From NCBI RefSeq assembly GCF_000691145.1, contig NZ_ASJC01000011.1, positions 22,719 to 86,718 on the forward strand: a DNA stretch of 64,000 nucleotides. Reading direction: 5' to 3'. This DNA comes from Bacillus altitudinis 41KF2b (GTDB lineage: Bacteria > Bacillota > Bacilli > Bacillales > Bacillaceae). This document shows, in pieces, positions 1-7,983 of the stretch (position 1 is its first letter; every line of letters begins with the position of its first letter). Below the pieces are notes generated by a model that worked only from the letters and a program-made list of their open reading frames with translations, ran no database searches and was not told where the DNA came from. The position numbers were made by a program, and so were the translations under genes.

Positions 1-382
1 CTAAGTCGTAACTGATGGTCGCATTTGTGACCTGCAAGTCGGCTGCAAGTGTATATAATTTCACCGGTTCTTTTGCTTCAAGTAGGGCACACAGGATTAA
101 GAGCTTCCGTTCATCAGAACTATATTCAATTTGGTCTTCATTTGAAATATGAGACAGAAGCCGCTGTTTGTCTTCCTGTTCACCGACCGCCTTCAAGCCC
201 TTCCCCGGCTGTTTATCAAGTGATAGGTTGTAATTCTTTAAAATAGGTTTAATGGATTTAAGTTCTCTATGAATGGTTCTTGTACTTACTTGAACAGAAT
301 CGGCGATCTCACGAATGGTGACATAACGATTTTGCTGAATCATATATTTGATCACTTTCTGTTCTCGTGCCGTTATGTACAT
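1..382 (-). CDS. mtlR: Mannitol operon activator MtlR, N-terminal part (3' end beyond window)
   Basis: The first 127 codons of a PRD-type (BglG/LicR-like) transcription activator. The protein opens with a winged-helix segment ([14 protein letters not shown], then [18 protein letters not shown]), followed by a second HTH-like part ([20 protein letters not shown]). This closely resembles B. subtilis MtlR, which activates the mannitol promoter when its PRD and EIIB-like domains carry the right phosphorylation; those domains lie outside the window. The ATG start follows a strong AGAAGGAGG ribosome site. A cre-like box lies about 50 bp upstream. The mtlAFD operon is 24 kb away in the window. LicR or ManR relatives are possible but fit less well. 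Confidence 0.85.
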   Translation of the reverse strand, partial: MYITAREQKVIKYMIQQNRYVTIREIADSVQVSTRTIHRELKSIKPILKNYNLSLDKQPGKGLKAVGEQEDKQRLLSHISNEDQIEYSSDERKLLILCALLEAKEPVKLYTLAADLQVTNATISYDL

Positions 383-427
383 GAAATGCCTCCTTCTGCT
401 TAAATAGGTCTATTGTCACACTTTAAT

Positions 428-441
428 ATAAAACGCTTTCA
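428..441 (-). promoter_or_regulatory. cre-like box upstream of mtlR
   Basis: On the minus strand the site reads TGAAAGCGTTTTAT, close to the CcpA cre consensus TGWAANCGNTNWCA. The same core, TGAAAGCGTTTTAC, overlaps the mtlA promoter at about 27985. This suggests that activator and transporter genes share carbon catabolite repression. Possible MtlR half-sites, TTGTCACA at 413-420 and TGTGACAA at 486-493, flank it. The functional reading is inference. Confidence 0.6.
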
Positions 442-503
442 CTGATCGATGCAACCTGAAGTTGATCTAAATTTGGCACACAGGCTGTGACAAAATGAAA
501 GAC

Positions 504-1586
504 TCAAACGTTTCTCCAAAAGGAAGGTCCATAATCCTTTTGATGAAATTGAATCGTTTGTTCATGAAATGGCAGTGTGCCCCCGACCTTTAATGAATAG
601 GTAGGGTTATAGACGGGAGAGCCAAAGCAATACTCCATCGTCCCTTCCTCCGGCCGAAACATGACGCTTCGCATCGTCCCAAACAGCTCTTCATAATTGT
701 GCACAGTCAGACCAGCAGGGTATTCTGCCTGAAATAGTTCCGTAAGAGACTCGCTTGACGGCTGTTCTTCTAAAGCTTGAGTTAACATGTCGTACCTGAC
801 AACAGAATGATGTTTCGTCAACCCTTTTGCCGTGTGATCAGCAAGCGGATGGTTCGTAGCCGCAATAAATCCACGCTCCGGCCTTCTCACCTTTTTTTGC
901 CCATCAATCATTTCAATCACAGCCGCCTCTCCCTTCCGGTCGGCAAGCATGAGGTGAACATTAGACGCGACGGGCATTTCCTGTACCAAACGGACGGCAT
1001 CCTCCACCGTTTTACAGGACTCTAGCACAGCACGAATGACATGATATACTTGCAAGCCAGCAACAGCCGGCGGCTTTAAGCCTGGTTCGTTGCCAATAGG
1101 CGGACCACATGCAGAAAATGTCACCGATAGACCATGTTCATTCATCCCATCTGATCGACCAAATAAGATTAATGATGAGCCTGTATGGACTGCTGAGCCC
1201 TTCACATGTGTAGATACAAGACGCATATCATCAAACAGCGGAGAAAAATCATAGTTGCGCAGCATCACCGTCTGTTGATTGGCAGCCTCATTCCCCTGCA
1301 TCACACAATGGGAACAGCCTGGCTGAAGATGCGAAGAATAGAAAAAGGTCAAATCGCTTTCATCTATTTGCATAGCATCACAAAATCCCGAGAGCTCTTC
1401 TTCTAACTGAGGAAGAAACGGTCGAATTAGCTGCTTTGTTTCCTTCACAGCCTCTTTTGATAACGGTTCTGATTGAATGTATTGTTTCTTAAGCAAAGGG
1501 CGTTCCTTCAGCCAAATAGCCTGCTGCTTTCCTACCTCATAAGCTGTTCCTTTCAATTCATGAAAATACGCACTCATCTCCTGCAT
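504..1586 (-). CDS. C45-family acyltransferase/peptidase-like hydrolase
   Basis: A 360-residue protein resembling the acyl-coenzyme A:6-aminopenicillanic acid acyltransferase (C45, Ntn-hydrolase) family. The likely nucleophile region is the QPGCSHC stretch around residues 89-94, followed by RNYDFSP (110-116), a conserved Ntn strand. Downstream, GMNEHGLSVTFSACG and the Asn/His-rich ATNHP segment match the family's substrate-pocket motifs. No signal peptide is visible, so it is probably cytosolic. Substrates of bacterial members are mostly unknown; amide or acyl-amino-acid hydrolysis is the usual guess. ATG 1586 has AGAGGTGG a few bases upstream. It is transcribed alone, leftward, downstream of the lipC terminator. 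Confidence 0.7.
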   Translation of the reverse strand: MQEMSAYFHELKGTAYEVGKQQAIWLKERPLLKKQYIQSEPLSKEAVKETKQLIRPFLPQLEEELSGFCDAMQIDESDLTFFYSSHLQPGCSHCVMQGNEAANQQTVMLRNYDFSPLFDDMRLVSTHVKGSAVHTGSSLILFGRSDGMNEHGLSVTFSACGPPIGNEPGLKPPAVAGLQVYHVIRAVLESCKTVEDAVRLVQEMPVASNVHLMLADRKGEAAVIEMIDGQKKVRRPERGFIAATNHPLADHTAKGLTKHHSVVRYDMLTQALEEQPSSESLTELFQAEYPAGLTVHNYEELFGTMRSVMFRPEEGTMEYCFGSPVYNPTYSLKVGGTLPFHEQTIQFHQKDYGPSFWRNV

Positions 1587-1656
1587 GCATCCACCTCTTT
1601 TGTCTTAGTTTCTTTTATCATATCGAAACAGCCCTTCATTTAAAAGAATGAAAAAA

Positions 1657-1682
1657 ACTGTAATCCCGCGGGATCACAGTTG
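1657..1682 (-). terminator. Intrinsic terminator of lipC
   Basis: On the minus strand a palindromic stem, ACTGTGATCCCGCGGGATTACAGT with one mismatch pair, is followed by a run of seven T. It overlaps the last codons of lipC. Confidence 0.75.
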
Positions 1683-2306
1683 CTTAGCGGATTGTTGAAA
1701 CAGCGCTTCTGCCATTGCTTCATATCCTTTGTGGTTTGGATGAAATTGATCAATCGATAAGTATGCGCTTTGATGTCCTTCAAATACACCGTAAATATCC
1801 ACCACTTCTACATGTGGATTCGCAGCAAGCTGGCGAAGGTGATGGTTGTATTGCTTCAGCCATCTCTCGGCGATCGGAATCTCAGGAAAAGGATTATATA
1901 AATTCAATAAATATACGCAGTATGGATGATGCTGCCCTCTTTTTATCAGAGCGATTTCTTGAACCATTTTGCTAAAATTCGCCTGACAATGCATAGACGC
2001 TTGCAGCAGTGTCTTTTCATCTTCCCCTTTTTCATACTGCAGAACAGCTTGAACAAGATCATTCCCGCAGCCTGTGATGGTGATGATGTCAGCATGAGCA
2101 ATCGCCCGTCTTACATCAGACCGCTGAAAAAGCTGCAAGATCTCTTCCGTTGTTAACCCTGATTTCGCAAATACGGACAGTTTCACCGGTATATGCAGCT
2201 TCTTTTCAAGCTTCGCCGCATATCGCTCCGTAAAACCGCCGCCAAATAAACGTGCCCCCACCCCAACCGTTAAGGAATCTCCAATCGCAACATAGGATCG
2301 TCCCAC
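1674..2306 (-). CDS. lipC: SGNH/GDSL lipase-esterase LipC (spore-coat phospholipase type)
   Basis: A 210-residue SGNH hydrolase. The block I motif IGDSLT places the catalytic Ser at residue 11, block III is GCGND (79-83), and block V is DQFH with Asp186 and His189. B. subtilis LipC (YcsK) is a GDSL phospholipase of the spore coat, made late in sporulation and needed for L-alanine germination; its gene directly follows kipR. Here the kipR-lipC link is broken by the divergent azoR2 gene. The start appears to be GTG at 2306 behind a weak GAGGGA. The family call is firm; the lipC identity rests on length and synteny. Confidence 0.75.
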   Translation of the reverse strand: MGRSYVAIGDSLTVGVGARLFGGGFTERYAAKLEKKLHIPVKLSVFAKSGLTTEEILQLFQRSDVRRAIAHADIITITGCGNDLVQAVLQYEKGEDEKTLLQASMHCQANFSKMVQEIALIKRGQHHPYCVYLLNLYNPFPEIPIAERWLKQYNHHLRQLAANPHVEVVDIYGVFEGHQSAYLSIDQFHPNHKGYEAMAEALFQQSAKQL

Positions 2307-2532
2307 TCTTATCCCTCACTCTCTCCTGCCTTCTCTTATATATACGAAAAAGAAGAGCAAATGCTTGTAGCAGATGGCTTAAAGGCATCCACCTTTTTTT
2401 CAAAAACGCAGGATGAGCGCATTTACAAACACTTTACTTGCGATATCGATCCATTTTTTGTTCAATGGAAGTAGGATTTTTTTGCTTAAATCGCAGCTTT
2501 GAAGCGTTTCTAAAAAATTTACAAACTTTTTA

Positions 2533-2584
2533 TCTTGATTTCAAGACTTTATACCTTGACTTCAAACTATATAGTGATTACAAT
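2533..2584 (+). promoter_or_regulatory. azoR2 promoter with two MhqR-type operators
   Basis: A SigA-like promoter is readable: -35 TTGACT (2556-2561), a 17-bp spacer, and -10 TACAAT (2579-2584). A perfect inverted repeat TCTTGA-TT-TCAAGA sits at 2533-2546, and a second one, TTGA-CT-TCAA (2556-2565), covers the -35. Their centres are 21 bp apart, two helical turns. The first resembles the MhqR operator type (ATCTCGAATTCGAGAT) that controls quinone-responsive azoR2 in B. subtilis. Binding by MhqR is inference; the geometry is seen directly. Confidence 0.7.
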
Positions 2585-2600
2585 GAAAATATCAGTTTTT

Positions 2601-2675
2601 ATGTAACTGTGCTTGTTACATCTTTTTCATAGCATTCCAATATGATTAAAGATGCCACATATTCAGTGTATCTTT
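2601..2675 (+). promoter_or_regulatory. Structured 5' leader of azoR2
   Basis: Downstream of the predicted start of transcription lie two potential hairpins: ATGTAAC/GTTACAT with a 7-nt loop (2601-2621), and AAAGAT-gc-CAC/GTG-t-ATCTTT with a 7-nt loop (2648-2675). The leader is about 125 nt long. It matches no riboswitch class I recognise. Confidence 0.4.
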
Positions 2676-2714
2676 GGGATACGCTAAAAAAAACATTGAA
2701 ACAGGAAGGATTGA

Positions 2715-3356
2715 ATGAACATGGCAAAAGTTTTATACATCACTGCACATCCGCATGATGAAACAGTTTCTTACAGTATGGCTACTGCTAAAGCATTTAT
2801 CGAATCTTATAAGGAAGCAAATCCAAGTGACGAGGTTGTACATATCGATTTGTACAAAGAAAACATTCCTCACATTGATGCAGATGTATTCGCTGGATGG
2901 GGCAAGCTTCAATCTGGTGCTGGCTTCGATACACTTTCAGCTGAAGAGCAAGCGAAAGTTGCTCGCCTAAACGAATTAAGCGATCAATTCGTTTCTGCTG
3001 ACAAATACGTATTTGTTTCACCACTTTGGAACTTCTCATTCCCACCAGTTCTTAAAGCATACATCGACTCTGTTGCTGTAGCTGGTAAAACATTCAAATA
3101 CACTGAGCAAGGTCCTGTTGGATTACTAACAGACAAAAAAGCGCTACACATCCAAGCACGTGGCGGATACTACACTGAAGGTCCTGCTGCTGAACTAGAA
3201 GCAGGTCACCGTTACCTTGGAACAATTGCAAACTTCTTCGGTATTCCTTCTTTCGAAGGTCTTATTGTTGAAGGTCACAATGCTGAGCCTGCAAAAGCAG
3301 AACAAATTAAAGCAGATGCGATCGAACGTGCAAAAGCTTTAGGTAAAACTTTCTAA
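2715..3356 (+). CDS. azoR2: FMN-dependent NADH:azoreductase AzoR2
   Basis: A 213-residue flavodoxin-fold enzyme that uses NADH and FMN to reduce azo dyes and quinones by two electrons, protecting against electrophile stress. The motifs [18 protein letters not shown] (FMN phosphate loop), [17 protein letters not shown] (dimer and FMN contact) and QARGGYY match B. subtilis AzoR2 (YvaB) nearly throughout. GGAAGGA precedes two possible starts, ATG 2715 (4-nt spacing) and ATG 2721 (10-nt spacing); the latter matches the usual MAKVLYI start. It is monocistronic, with its own promoter and terminator, and sits between kipR and lipC. Confidence 0.92.
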   Translation: MNMAKVLYITAHPHDETVSYSMATAKAFIESYKEANPSDEVVHIDLYKENIPHIDADVFAGWGKLQSGAGFDTLSAEEQAKVARLNELSDQFVSADKYVFVSPLWNFSFPPVLKAYIDSVAVAGKTFKYTEQGPVGLLTDKKALHIQARGGYYTEGPAAELEAGHRYLGTIANFFGIPSFEGLIVEGHNAEPAKAEQIKADAIERAKALGKTF

Positions 3357-3367
3357 TCATGAACACG

Positions 3368-3405
3368 CAAAAAGCCAATGATCTTAACGGTCATTGGCTT
3401 TTTAT
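3368..3405. terminator. Bidirectional terminator between azoR2 and kipR
   Basis: AAAAAGCCAATGA and TCATTGGCTTTTT form a strong stem with A and T tracts on both sides, serving two convergent genes. It overlaps the last kipR codons. Confidence 0.85.
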
Positions 3406-4164
3406 TTGTTCAGATGCAAAACCTAATTCTTTTGAAATGCCGCTGGCCGCTTTTTTGACCTGCTCAATTAAATAAGGAAGCCGTTCCTTTTGATAGCCTG
3501 CCTCAAACCCTGCAATACTAATGCCTGCTGCCACTTCTCCGTGATGATTGAAAATGGGCGCTCCAATAGCCGCAGTATAGTTTTCAAGCTCTGAATAGCT
3601 TAACGTATATCCGCGCCTGTTTGATTCTTCGATCATGTTTCGCAGGACATCTTTATCGGTAATGGTTCCGATCCCGATTTTCCCGAGCGCTACCGAATCA
3701 ATATAGGCAAGTCTCTCTTCCTCTGGCAAAAAGGAAAGAATACTTCTCGCACAAGCTCCCGCATATAATGGGGATCTTCTTCCGACAGCGGTATAGAGCC
3801 GGACAGGCTGCGTTCCTTCCATTTTCTCCACATAAATCGCTTCATCTCCTTCACGAATAATGAGCTGAACAGCCTCACCTACCTCATCACGCAAGTTTTC
3901 CATAAAGGGCCTTGCAATTCTACGGATATCGAGGCGGTCGGCGACAAGCTGACCATATTCAAGGAACATCAAGCCTAATCGGTAAACACCTGAAGGATGC
4001 TTTTCTAATAACCCCATATCGGCTAACGAGTTGGCCATTCGGTGTACAGATGTTTTGGGCATGCTCGAGAGCTCAATCATGTCATTTAACGTTAATTGTT
4101 CGTGTGTGATAAAAAGCCGTAATATCTCCATTGATTTCACAACGGTTTTATTTGTGTTCTGCAT
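3391..4164 (-). CDS. kipR: IclR-family repressor KipR
   Basis: An IclR-type regulator: N-terminal winged helix (LRLFITHEQLTLNDMIELSS, MPKTSVHRMANSLADMGLLE), then an effector-binding domain ending in GISIAGF near residue 220. In B. subtilis KipR represses the kip operon, of which it is the last gene, as here. An ATG at 4164 follows AAAAGGTG with good spacing; an upstream GTG at 4173 is in frame but less likely. Two inverted repeats just downstream of the operon's predicted start (8760-8793) are candidate binding sites. The ligand is not evident. Confidence 0.85.
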   Translation of the reverse strand: MQNTNKTVVKSMEILRLFITHEQLTLNDMIELSSMPKTSVHRMANSLADMGLLEKHPSGVYRLGLMFLEYGQLVADRLDIRRIARPFMENLRDEVGEAVQLIIREGDEAIYVEKMEGTQPVRLYTAVGRRSPLYAGACARSILSFLPEEERLAYIDSVALGKIGIGTITDKDVLRNMIEESNRRGYTLSYSELENYTAAIGAPIFNHHGEVAAGISIAGFEAGYQKERLPYLIEQVKKAASGISKELGFASEQIKSQ

Positions 4165-4178
4165 GTTTCTCACCTTTT

Positions 4179-5183
4179 CTAAAACGAAAATGCTTCGAGT
4201 TTTAATCTTGCCGTCAGGTCCTTCATCTCTGCTTCTTGTGTGAATAAGGCTTGCTCTGCTTCTTGGCGGTCAATTTGTTGAAACGTGAGATTCGCTCCAG
4301 GCATCGCCTGCGCAATGAGCGGCAAATCGACTGTTGCCACCTCACCAATACGGGGATATCCACCTGTCGTCTGGCGATCTGCGAGCAGAATAATCGGCTG
4401 GCCGTCAGGAGGAATTTGAATAGAGCCAAAAGCAACCGCTTCTGAAATCAATTCAAGCTTTTGCTTTAAACGAATCGGTTCCCCTTTCAATCTGCATCCC
4501 ATACGATCAGATTGGGGAGTGACCTGATAAGACCGTTCGAAAAAAGCTTGCTGCGATTCTTCCTGAAAATGAGATAGATGTCTGCCTGCCAGCACCCGAA
4601 TGACTGGTGATTTCCCGAGAGGCAAAAAATGAGCATGATTGACTGTCCATTCTGGCGCACGTTCCCCTTTGCTTTTTAACATGTGAACGAGGCTCACCGC
4701 CAGTGGTGACGGTTCTCCAATCGGCAGGACGTCTCCTTTTTCTAGCGGACGCCCTTCTACCCCGCCTATCTTCGCTCTGACATACGTACTTTTACTTTTC
4801 ATCACCGGCTCAACATCAAATCCACCGGCTACAGCGAGATAGGAGCGGCATCCCCTCTTACAAGGGCCAAAGGTGATCGTGCTTCCTGCTCGAATGAAGA
4901 GTGGTTTCCATAGAGGCGCTTGTTCTCCGTCAATCTCAATCTCCACATCAGCACCGGTCACGGCGATCAGCTGATCCTTCTGACATGTCAACACTGGGCC
5001 GGGTCCCATTAATGTGATTTCCAGCACCGCTTCGTTTTCTTGATTCCCGGTGAGGATGTTGGCGATTCGGAGCGAGAGCGGGTCCATGCCGCCGCTCGTT
5101 AACACACCGTACTTCTGATAGCCTATTCTCCCTTTATCTTGAATGGTGGAGAACATTCCTGGCTTGATGACATGCATACTCAA
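4179..5183 (-). CDS. pxpC: 5-oxoprolinase subunit C (KipA)
   Basis: A 334-residue biotin-dependent-carboxyltransferase-like protein (KipA/PxpC, AHS2 family). Opening residues MHVIKPGMFSTIQDKGRIGY, the central YQVTPQSDRMGCRLKG and the late IGEVATVDLPLIAQAMPG are hallmarks. With PxpA and PxpB it forms an ATP-dependent enzyme that opens 5-oxo-L-proline to glutamate. In B. subtilis KipA was first described as an antagonist of the KinA inhibitor KipI. Its start overlaps the pxpB stop by 4 bp (ATGA), indicating translational coupling. Confidence 0.93.
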   Translation of the reverse strand: MSMHVIKPGMFSTIQDKGRIGYQKYGVLTSGGMDPLSLRIANILTGNQENEAVLEITLMGPGPVLTCQKDQLIAVTGADVEIEIDGEQAPLWKPLFIRAGSTITFGPCKRGCRSYLAVAGGFDVEPVMKSKSTYVRAKIGGVEGRPLEKGDVLPIGEPSPLAVSLVHMLKSKGERAPEWTVNHAHFLPLGKSPVIRVLAGRHLSHFQEESQQAFFERSYQVTPQSDRMGCRLKGEPIRLKQKLELISEAVAFGSIQIPPDGQPIILLADRQTTGGYPRIGEVATVDLPLIAQAMPGANLTFQQIDRQEAEQALFTQEAEMKDLTARLKLEAFSF

Positions 5184-5926
5184 CGATCTTCCTCCTTCAT
5201 GCTGAAAAATTCCTTTTCAGACAGTTGAACAAATCGAACCTCGTCCCCTGCCTTTAGTAGACTAGGTCTCTCAGCATTCGGCCGAAATAAGGACAAAGGG
5301 GTTTGTCCAATGAGCTGCCAGCCTCCGGGTGTAGATATCGGATAAACCCCTGTCTGCTTCCCCGCAATACCCACAGACCCTTTTGGAATCGACATTCTTG
5401 GTGTTTCTCTACGCGGAGCTGCAATTTTTTCAGAAAGTCCGCCTAAAAACGGGAACCCAGGAGCAAACCCTATCATATAGACAAGATACGTCCCGGATGT
5501 GTGAATACGTACAACTTCTTCAGGCGTCAAACCATTGATACGGGCGACTTCTTCTAAGTCAGGACCGAGCTCTCCTCCATAACATACAGGAATGTCGACG
5601 ATCCGGCGCTTTGCCTGATTCGCCTCCTGCCAGTTGTCTTCAAGGAGGTTTTCAATATAGTCTTTGACCCATTCATACGGAGAGATTGCACGTTGCTTAA
5701 GCTGAGCAGATTGATACACCTTATAGGGCTCATAAAAGACGGTCACGTTTGTAAAAGCTTGAACAGCTTCCACATATCCGTCAAATGGATGCTGTTCAAT
5801 ACATGAAAACAGCTGCTTCACACGCTCATGAATGTCTTCACTTATGTCAGTCCCGGCTTGAATGACAATGGCTGCGTCTCCTAGCGGGTGGAACGTGATC
5901 GTATCTTTTATCGTTGAAAATGCCAC
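5180..5926 (-). CDS. pxpB: 5-oxoprolinase subunit B / KinA inhibitor (KipI)
   Basis: KipI/PxpB (AHS1 family). The protein carries FHPLGDAAIVIQ near the start and the family core GTYLVYMIGFAPGFPFLGGL, followed by RMSIPKGSVGIAGKQTGVYP. It is a subunit of 5-oxoprolinase and, in B. subtilis, inhibits sporulation kinase KinA autophosphorylation. The frame is open to 5956, but GTG 5926 (MAFSTIKD) sits 8 nt after GAGAGGTG and is the better start. It lies 19 bp after ycsI and overlaps pxpC. Confidence 0.92.
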   Translation of the reverse strand: MAFSTIKDTITFHPLGDAAIVIQAGTDISEDIHERVKQLFSCIEQHPFDGYVEAVQAFTNVTVFYEPYKVYQSAQLKQRAISPYEWVKDYIENLLEDNWQEANQAKRRIVDIPVCYGGELGPDLEEVARINGLTPEEVVRIHTSGTYLVYMIGFAPGFPFLGGLSEKIAAPRRETPRMSIPKGSVGIAGKQTGVYPISTPGGWQLIGQTPLSLFRPNAERPSLLKAGDEVRFVQLSEKEFFSMKEEDR

Positions 5927-5945
5927 TCTTATGACACCTCTCTTT

Positions 5946-6737
5946 CTACAGGACACCGAGCTTTTGATCTCTTACATCTGTGATAAACATATGACCGGGT
6001 GCATGGGTGATCGCAATGTCTGGCTTAGTGTGCATGACAATGGCTTGCGGCGTCACACCACATGCCCAAAACACCGGGACTTCCCCTTCTTTGATCACAG
6101 ATGGTTCTCCAAAGTCTGGTTGATCTACATGTTCAATGCCAATCACAGCTGGATCACCTATATGGATAGGACCGCCATGTACCGATGGGAATCTAGACGT
6201 CACCTGAACACTTCTTGTGACTTGATGCGCTGGGATCGGCCTCATACTGACAACCATCGGACCATGGAATACACCTGCCCTTTCACATGGAATGTTCGTT
6301 TGATACATTGGGACATTATGACCGTCTTCAATATGGCGGACAGGAATGTCATTCAGCATGAGTGCATGCTCAAATGTAAAACTGCATCCGATGAGAAAGC
6401 CCACCATATCATCCTCCCAATAGGAAGAAATATCTGTTACCTCTTCTTGAAGAACCCCTTTTTTGTAAACACGGTATTTAGGGAAATCCGTTCGAATATC
6501 CGCATCAGGTGCTGAACGCCTTGGCACTGGAACACCTGGGTCGAGCACATCAAGCAATGGGCACGAAGCCGGATTCCGCTGACAAAATAAAAGAAAATCG
6601 AAGGCCAGCTCTTTTTTGACGATCAATAAGTTGGCTTGCGCAAATCCCTCAGCAAAGCCAGCCGTTGGGCCTGTGATCTTCTGCTTACGAATCAATTCCC
6701 TTATTTGTGACGGCTTATAGGTTTGATATGCTTTCAT
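5946..6737 (-). CDS. ycsI: DUF1445 putative hydro-lyase / D-glutamate-cyclase-like YcsI
   Basis: A member of the DUF1445 family (YcsI). Conserved stretches are QANLLIVKKELAFDFLLFCQ, RNPASCPLLDVLDPG, FLIGCSFTFEHAL and HGPMVVSMRPIPAHQ. Mammalian D-glutamate cyclase carries a homologous domain, which converts D-glutamate to 5-oxo-D-proline. Position within the 5-oxoprolinase operon makes a linked substrate-supply role attractive, but this is inference. ATG 6737 follows TATGGAG with 8-nt spacing; an upstream in-frame ATG at 6767 would overlap ycsG by 26 bp. Confidence 0.85.
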   Translation of the reverse strand: MKAYQTYKPSQIRELIRKQKITGPTAGFAEGFAQANLLIVKKELAFDFLLFCQRNPASCPLLDVLDPGVPVPRRSAPDADIRTDFPKYRVYKKGVLQEEVTDISSYWEDDMVGFLIGCSFTFEHALMLNDIPVRHIEDGHNVPMYQTNIPCERAGVFHGPMVVSMRPIPAHQVTRSVQVTSRFPSVHGGPIHIGDPAVIGIEHVDQPDFGEPSVIKEGEVPVFWACGVTPQAIVMHTKPDIAITHAPGHMFITDVRDQKLGVL

Positions 6738-6741
6738 GTGA

Positions 6742-7959
6742 TCAGCTCCATAGTTTTGGAATTTCATTCATGATGGTATATCCGCCCATGATTGCCATGA
6801 TGACAACAACAAACGCACCTGTTGCTGTCAAAAAGAATGGATGGCGATAATCACCGACAATTTCTTTTTTATAGGCAGCAATCAGCAATGTTCCGAGTGC
6901 AAGCGGCAAGATCAATGCATTGATGGCCCCAACCAAAATCAATATGTTCACAGGTCTTCCAATCGTGATAAAACAAATGGTTGAGAGCGCAATGAATCCA
7001 ACGATAATGCCTCGTTGATTTTTCTCGATTTTTGGTGAGAAGGTTTTAAAGAAGGAAACGGAGGTGTATGCTGCTCCAATGACTGAGGTAATGGCAGCAG
7101 CCCACATAATAATCCCGAACATTTTATATCCAACATTTCCAGATGCTAATTGAAAAACAGACGCAGGCGGGTTCGACGGATCAATCTGTAAGCCTTTTGA
7201 GACAACTCCTAGAACGGCTAAAAATAAAGCCACACGCATCACGGATGTGATCAAAATACCGAAAATGGAACTTTTCGTCACTTGCGGCAATGCTTCCTTC
7301 CCCTTAATGCCAGCATCCAGCAGACGATGACCACCAGCAAAAACGATATAGCCACCAACTGTCCCGCCGACCAGTGTGACAATTGATAACATGTCAATTT
7401 TCTCTGGCACGAAAGTTCTCATGACCGCTTCTCCAACTGGCGGTGCTGTGGAAATAGCCACATACAGCATCAGACCAATCATGACAAAACCAGCGATTTG
7501 TGTGAATCGGTCCATCGCTTTTCCTGCCTCTTTGATGACAAAAATGAGAATGGCAATGACTGCACTGACCCCAGCCCCTATGCGGGGATCGACGCCGAAT
7601 ATGACCTGAAAACCGAGACCCGCACCGGCGATATTTCCAATATTAAAGGCAAGACCCCCAATAACAATCAAACAGGCTAACACATATCCAAGACCCGGCA
7701 GAACCATATTGGCAATGTCCTGTCCTCTTTTTTCCGAGACGGCAATGATACGCCATACATTTGTTTGCGCAAAAATGTCTAGCAAAATGGAAATCAAAAT
7801 GACAAACCCAAAGCTAGCTGCGAGCTGCTGTGTGAACACCGTTGTTTGTGTTAAAAATCCCGGTCCAATGGCGGACGTTGCCATTAAAAAGGCTGCGCCC
7901 ATCAGCATAGAACGGTTCCCTTTTGGAGCTTTCATCTGTTTGGCTTTCTCTCTTTTCAT
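6742..7959 (-). CDS. ycsG: NRAMP-like permease YcsG
   Basis: A 405-residue multi-span membrane protein of the NRAMP/divalent-metal-transporter-like superfamily (YcsG). The first helix contains AIGPGFLTQTTVFTQQLAAS, a variant of the NRAMP helix-1 unwound region (DPGN in true metal carriers is absent). About eleven hydrophobic segments follow, including WAAAITSVIGAAYTSVSF. Lacking the DPGN metal motif and sitting inside the 5-oxoprolinase operon, it more likely imports the operon's organic substrate than a metal. AAAGGGGG precedes the ATG. Confidence 0.85.
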   Translation of the reverse strand: MKREKAKQMKAPKGNRSMLMGAAFLMATSAIGPGFLTQTTVFTQQLAASFGFVILISILLDIFAQTNVWRIIAVSEKRGQDIANMVLPGLGYVLACLIVIGGLAFNIGNIAGAGLGFQVIFGVDPRIGAGVSAVIAILIFVIKEAGKAMDRFTQIAGFVMIGLMLYVAISTAPPVGEAVMRTFVPEKIDMLSIVTLVGGTVGGYIVFAGGHRLLDAGIKGKEALPQVTKSSIFGILITSVMRVALFLAVLGVVSKGLQIDPSNPPASVFQLASGNVGYKMFGIIMWAAAITSVIGAAYTSVSFFKTFSPKIEKNQRGIIVGFIALSTICFITIGRPVNILILVGAINALILPLALGTLLIAAYKKEIVGDYRHPFFLTATGAFVVVIMAIMGGYTIMNEIPKLWS

Positions 7960-7983
7960 GCTGTTTCCCCCTTTGATGACGAT

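Noticed and set aside
5862..6515. A 217-codon open frame on the + strand opposite ycsI
   Set aside because: It mirrors the codon structure of the well-supported ycsI/pxpB genes, has a composition unlike a real protein (many Met, His, Trp) and no ribosome site.
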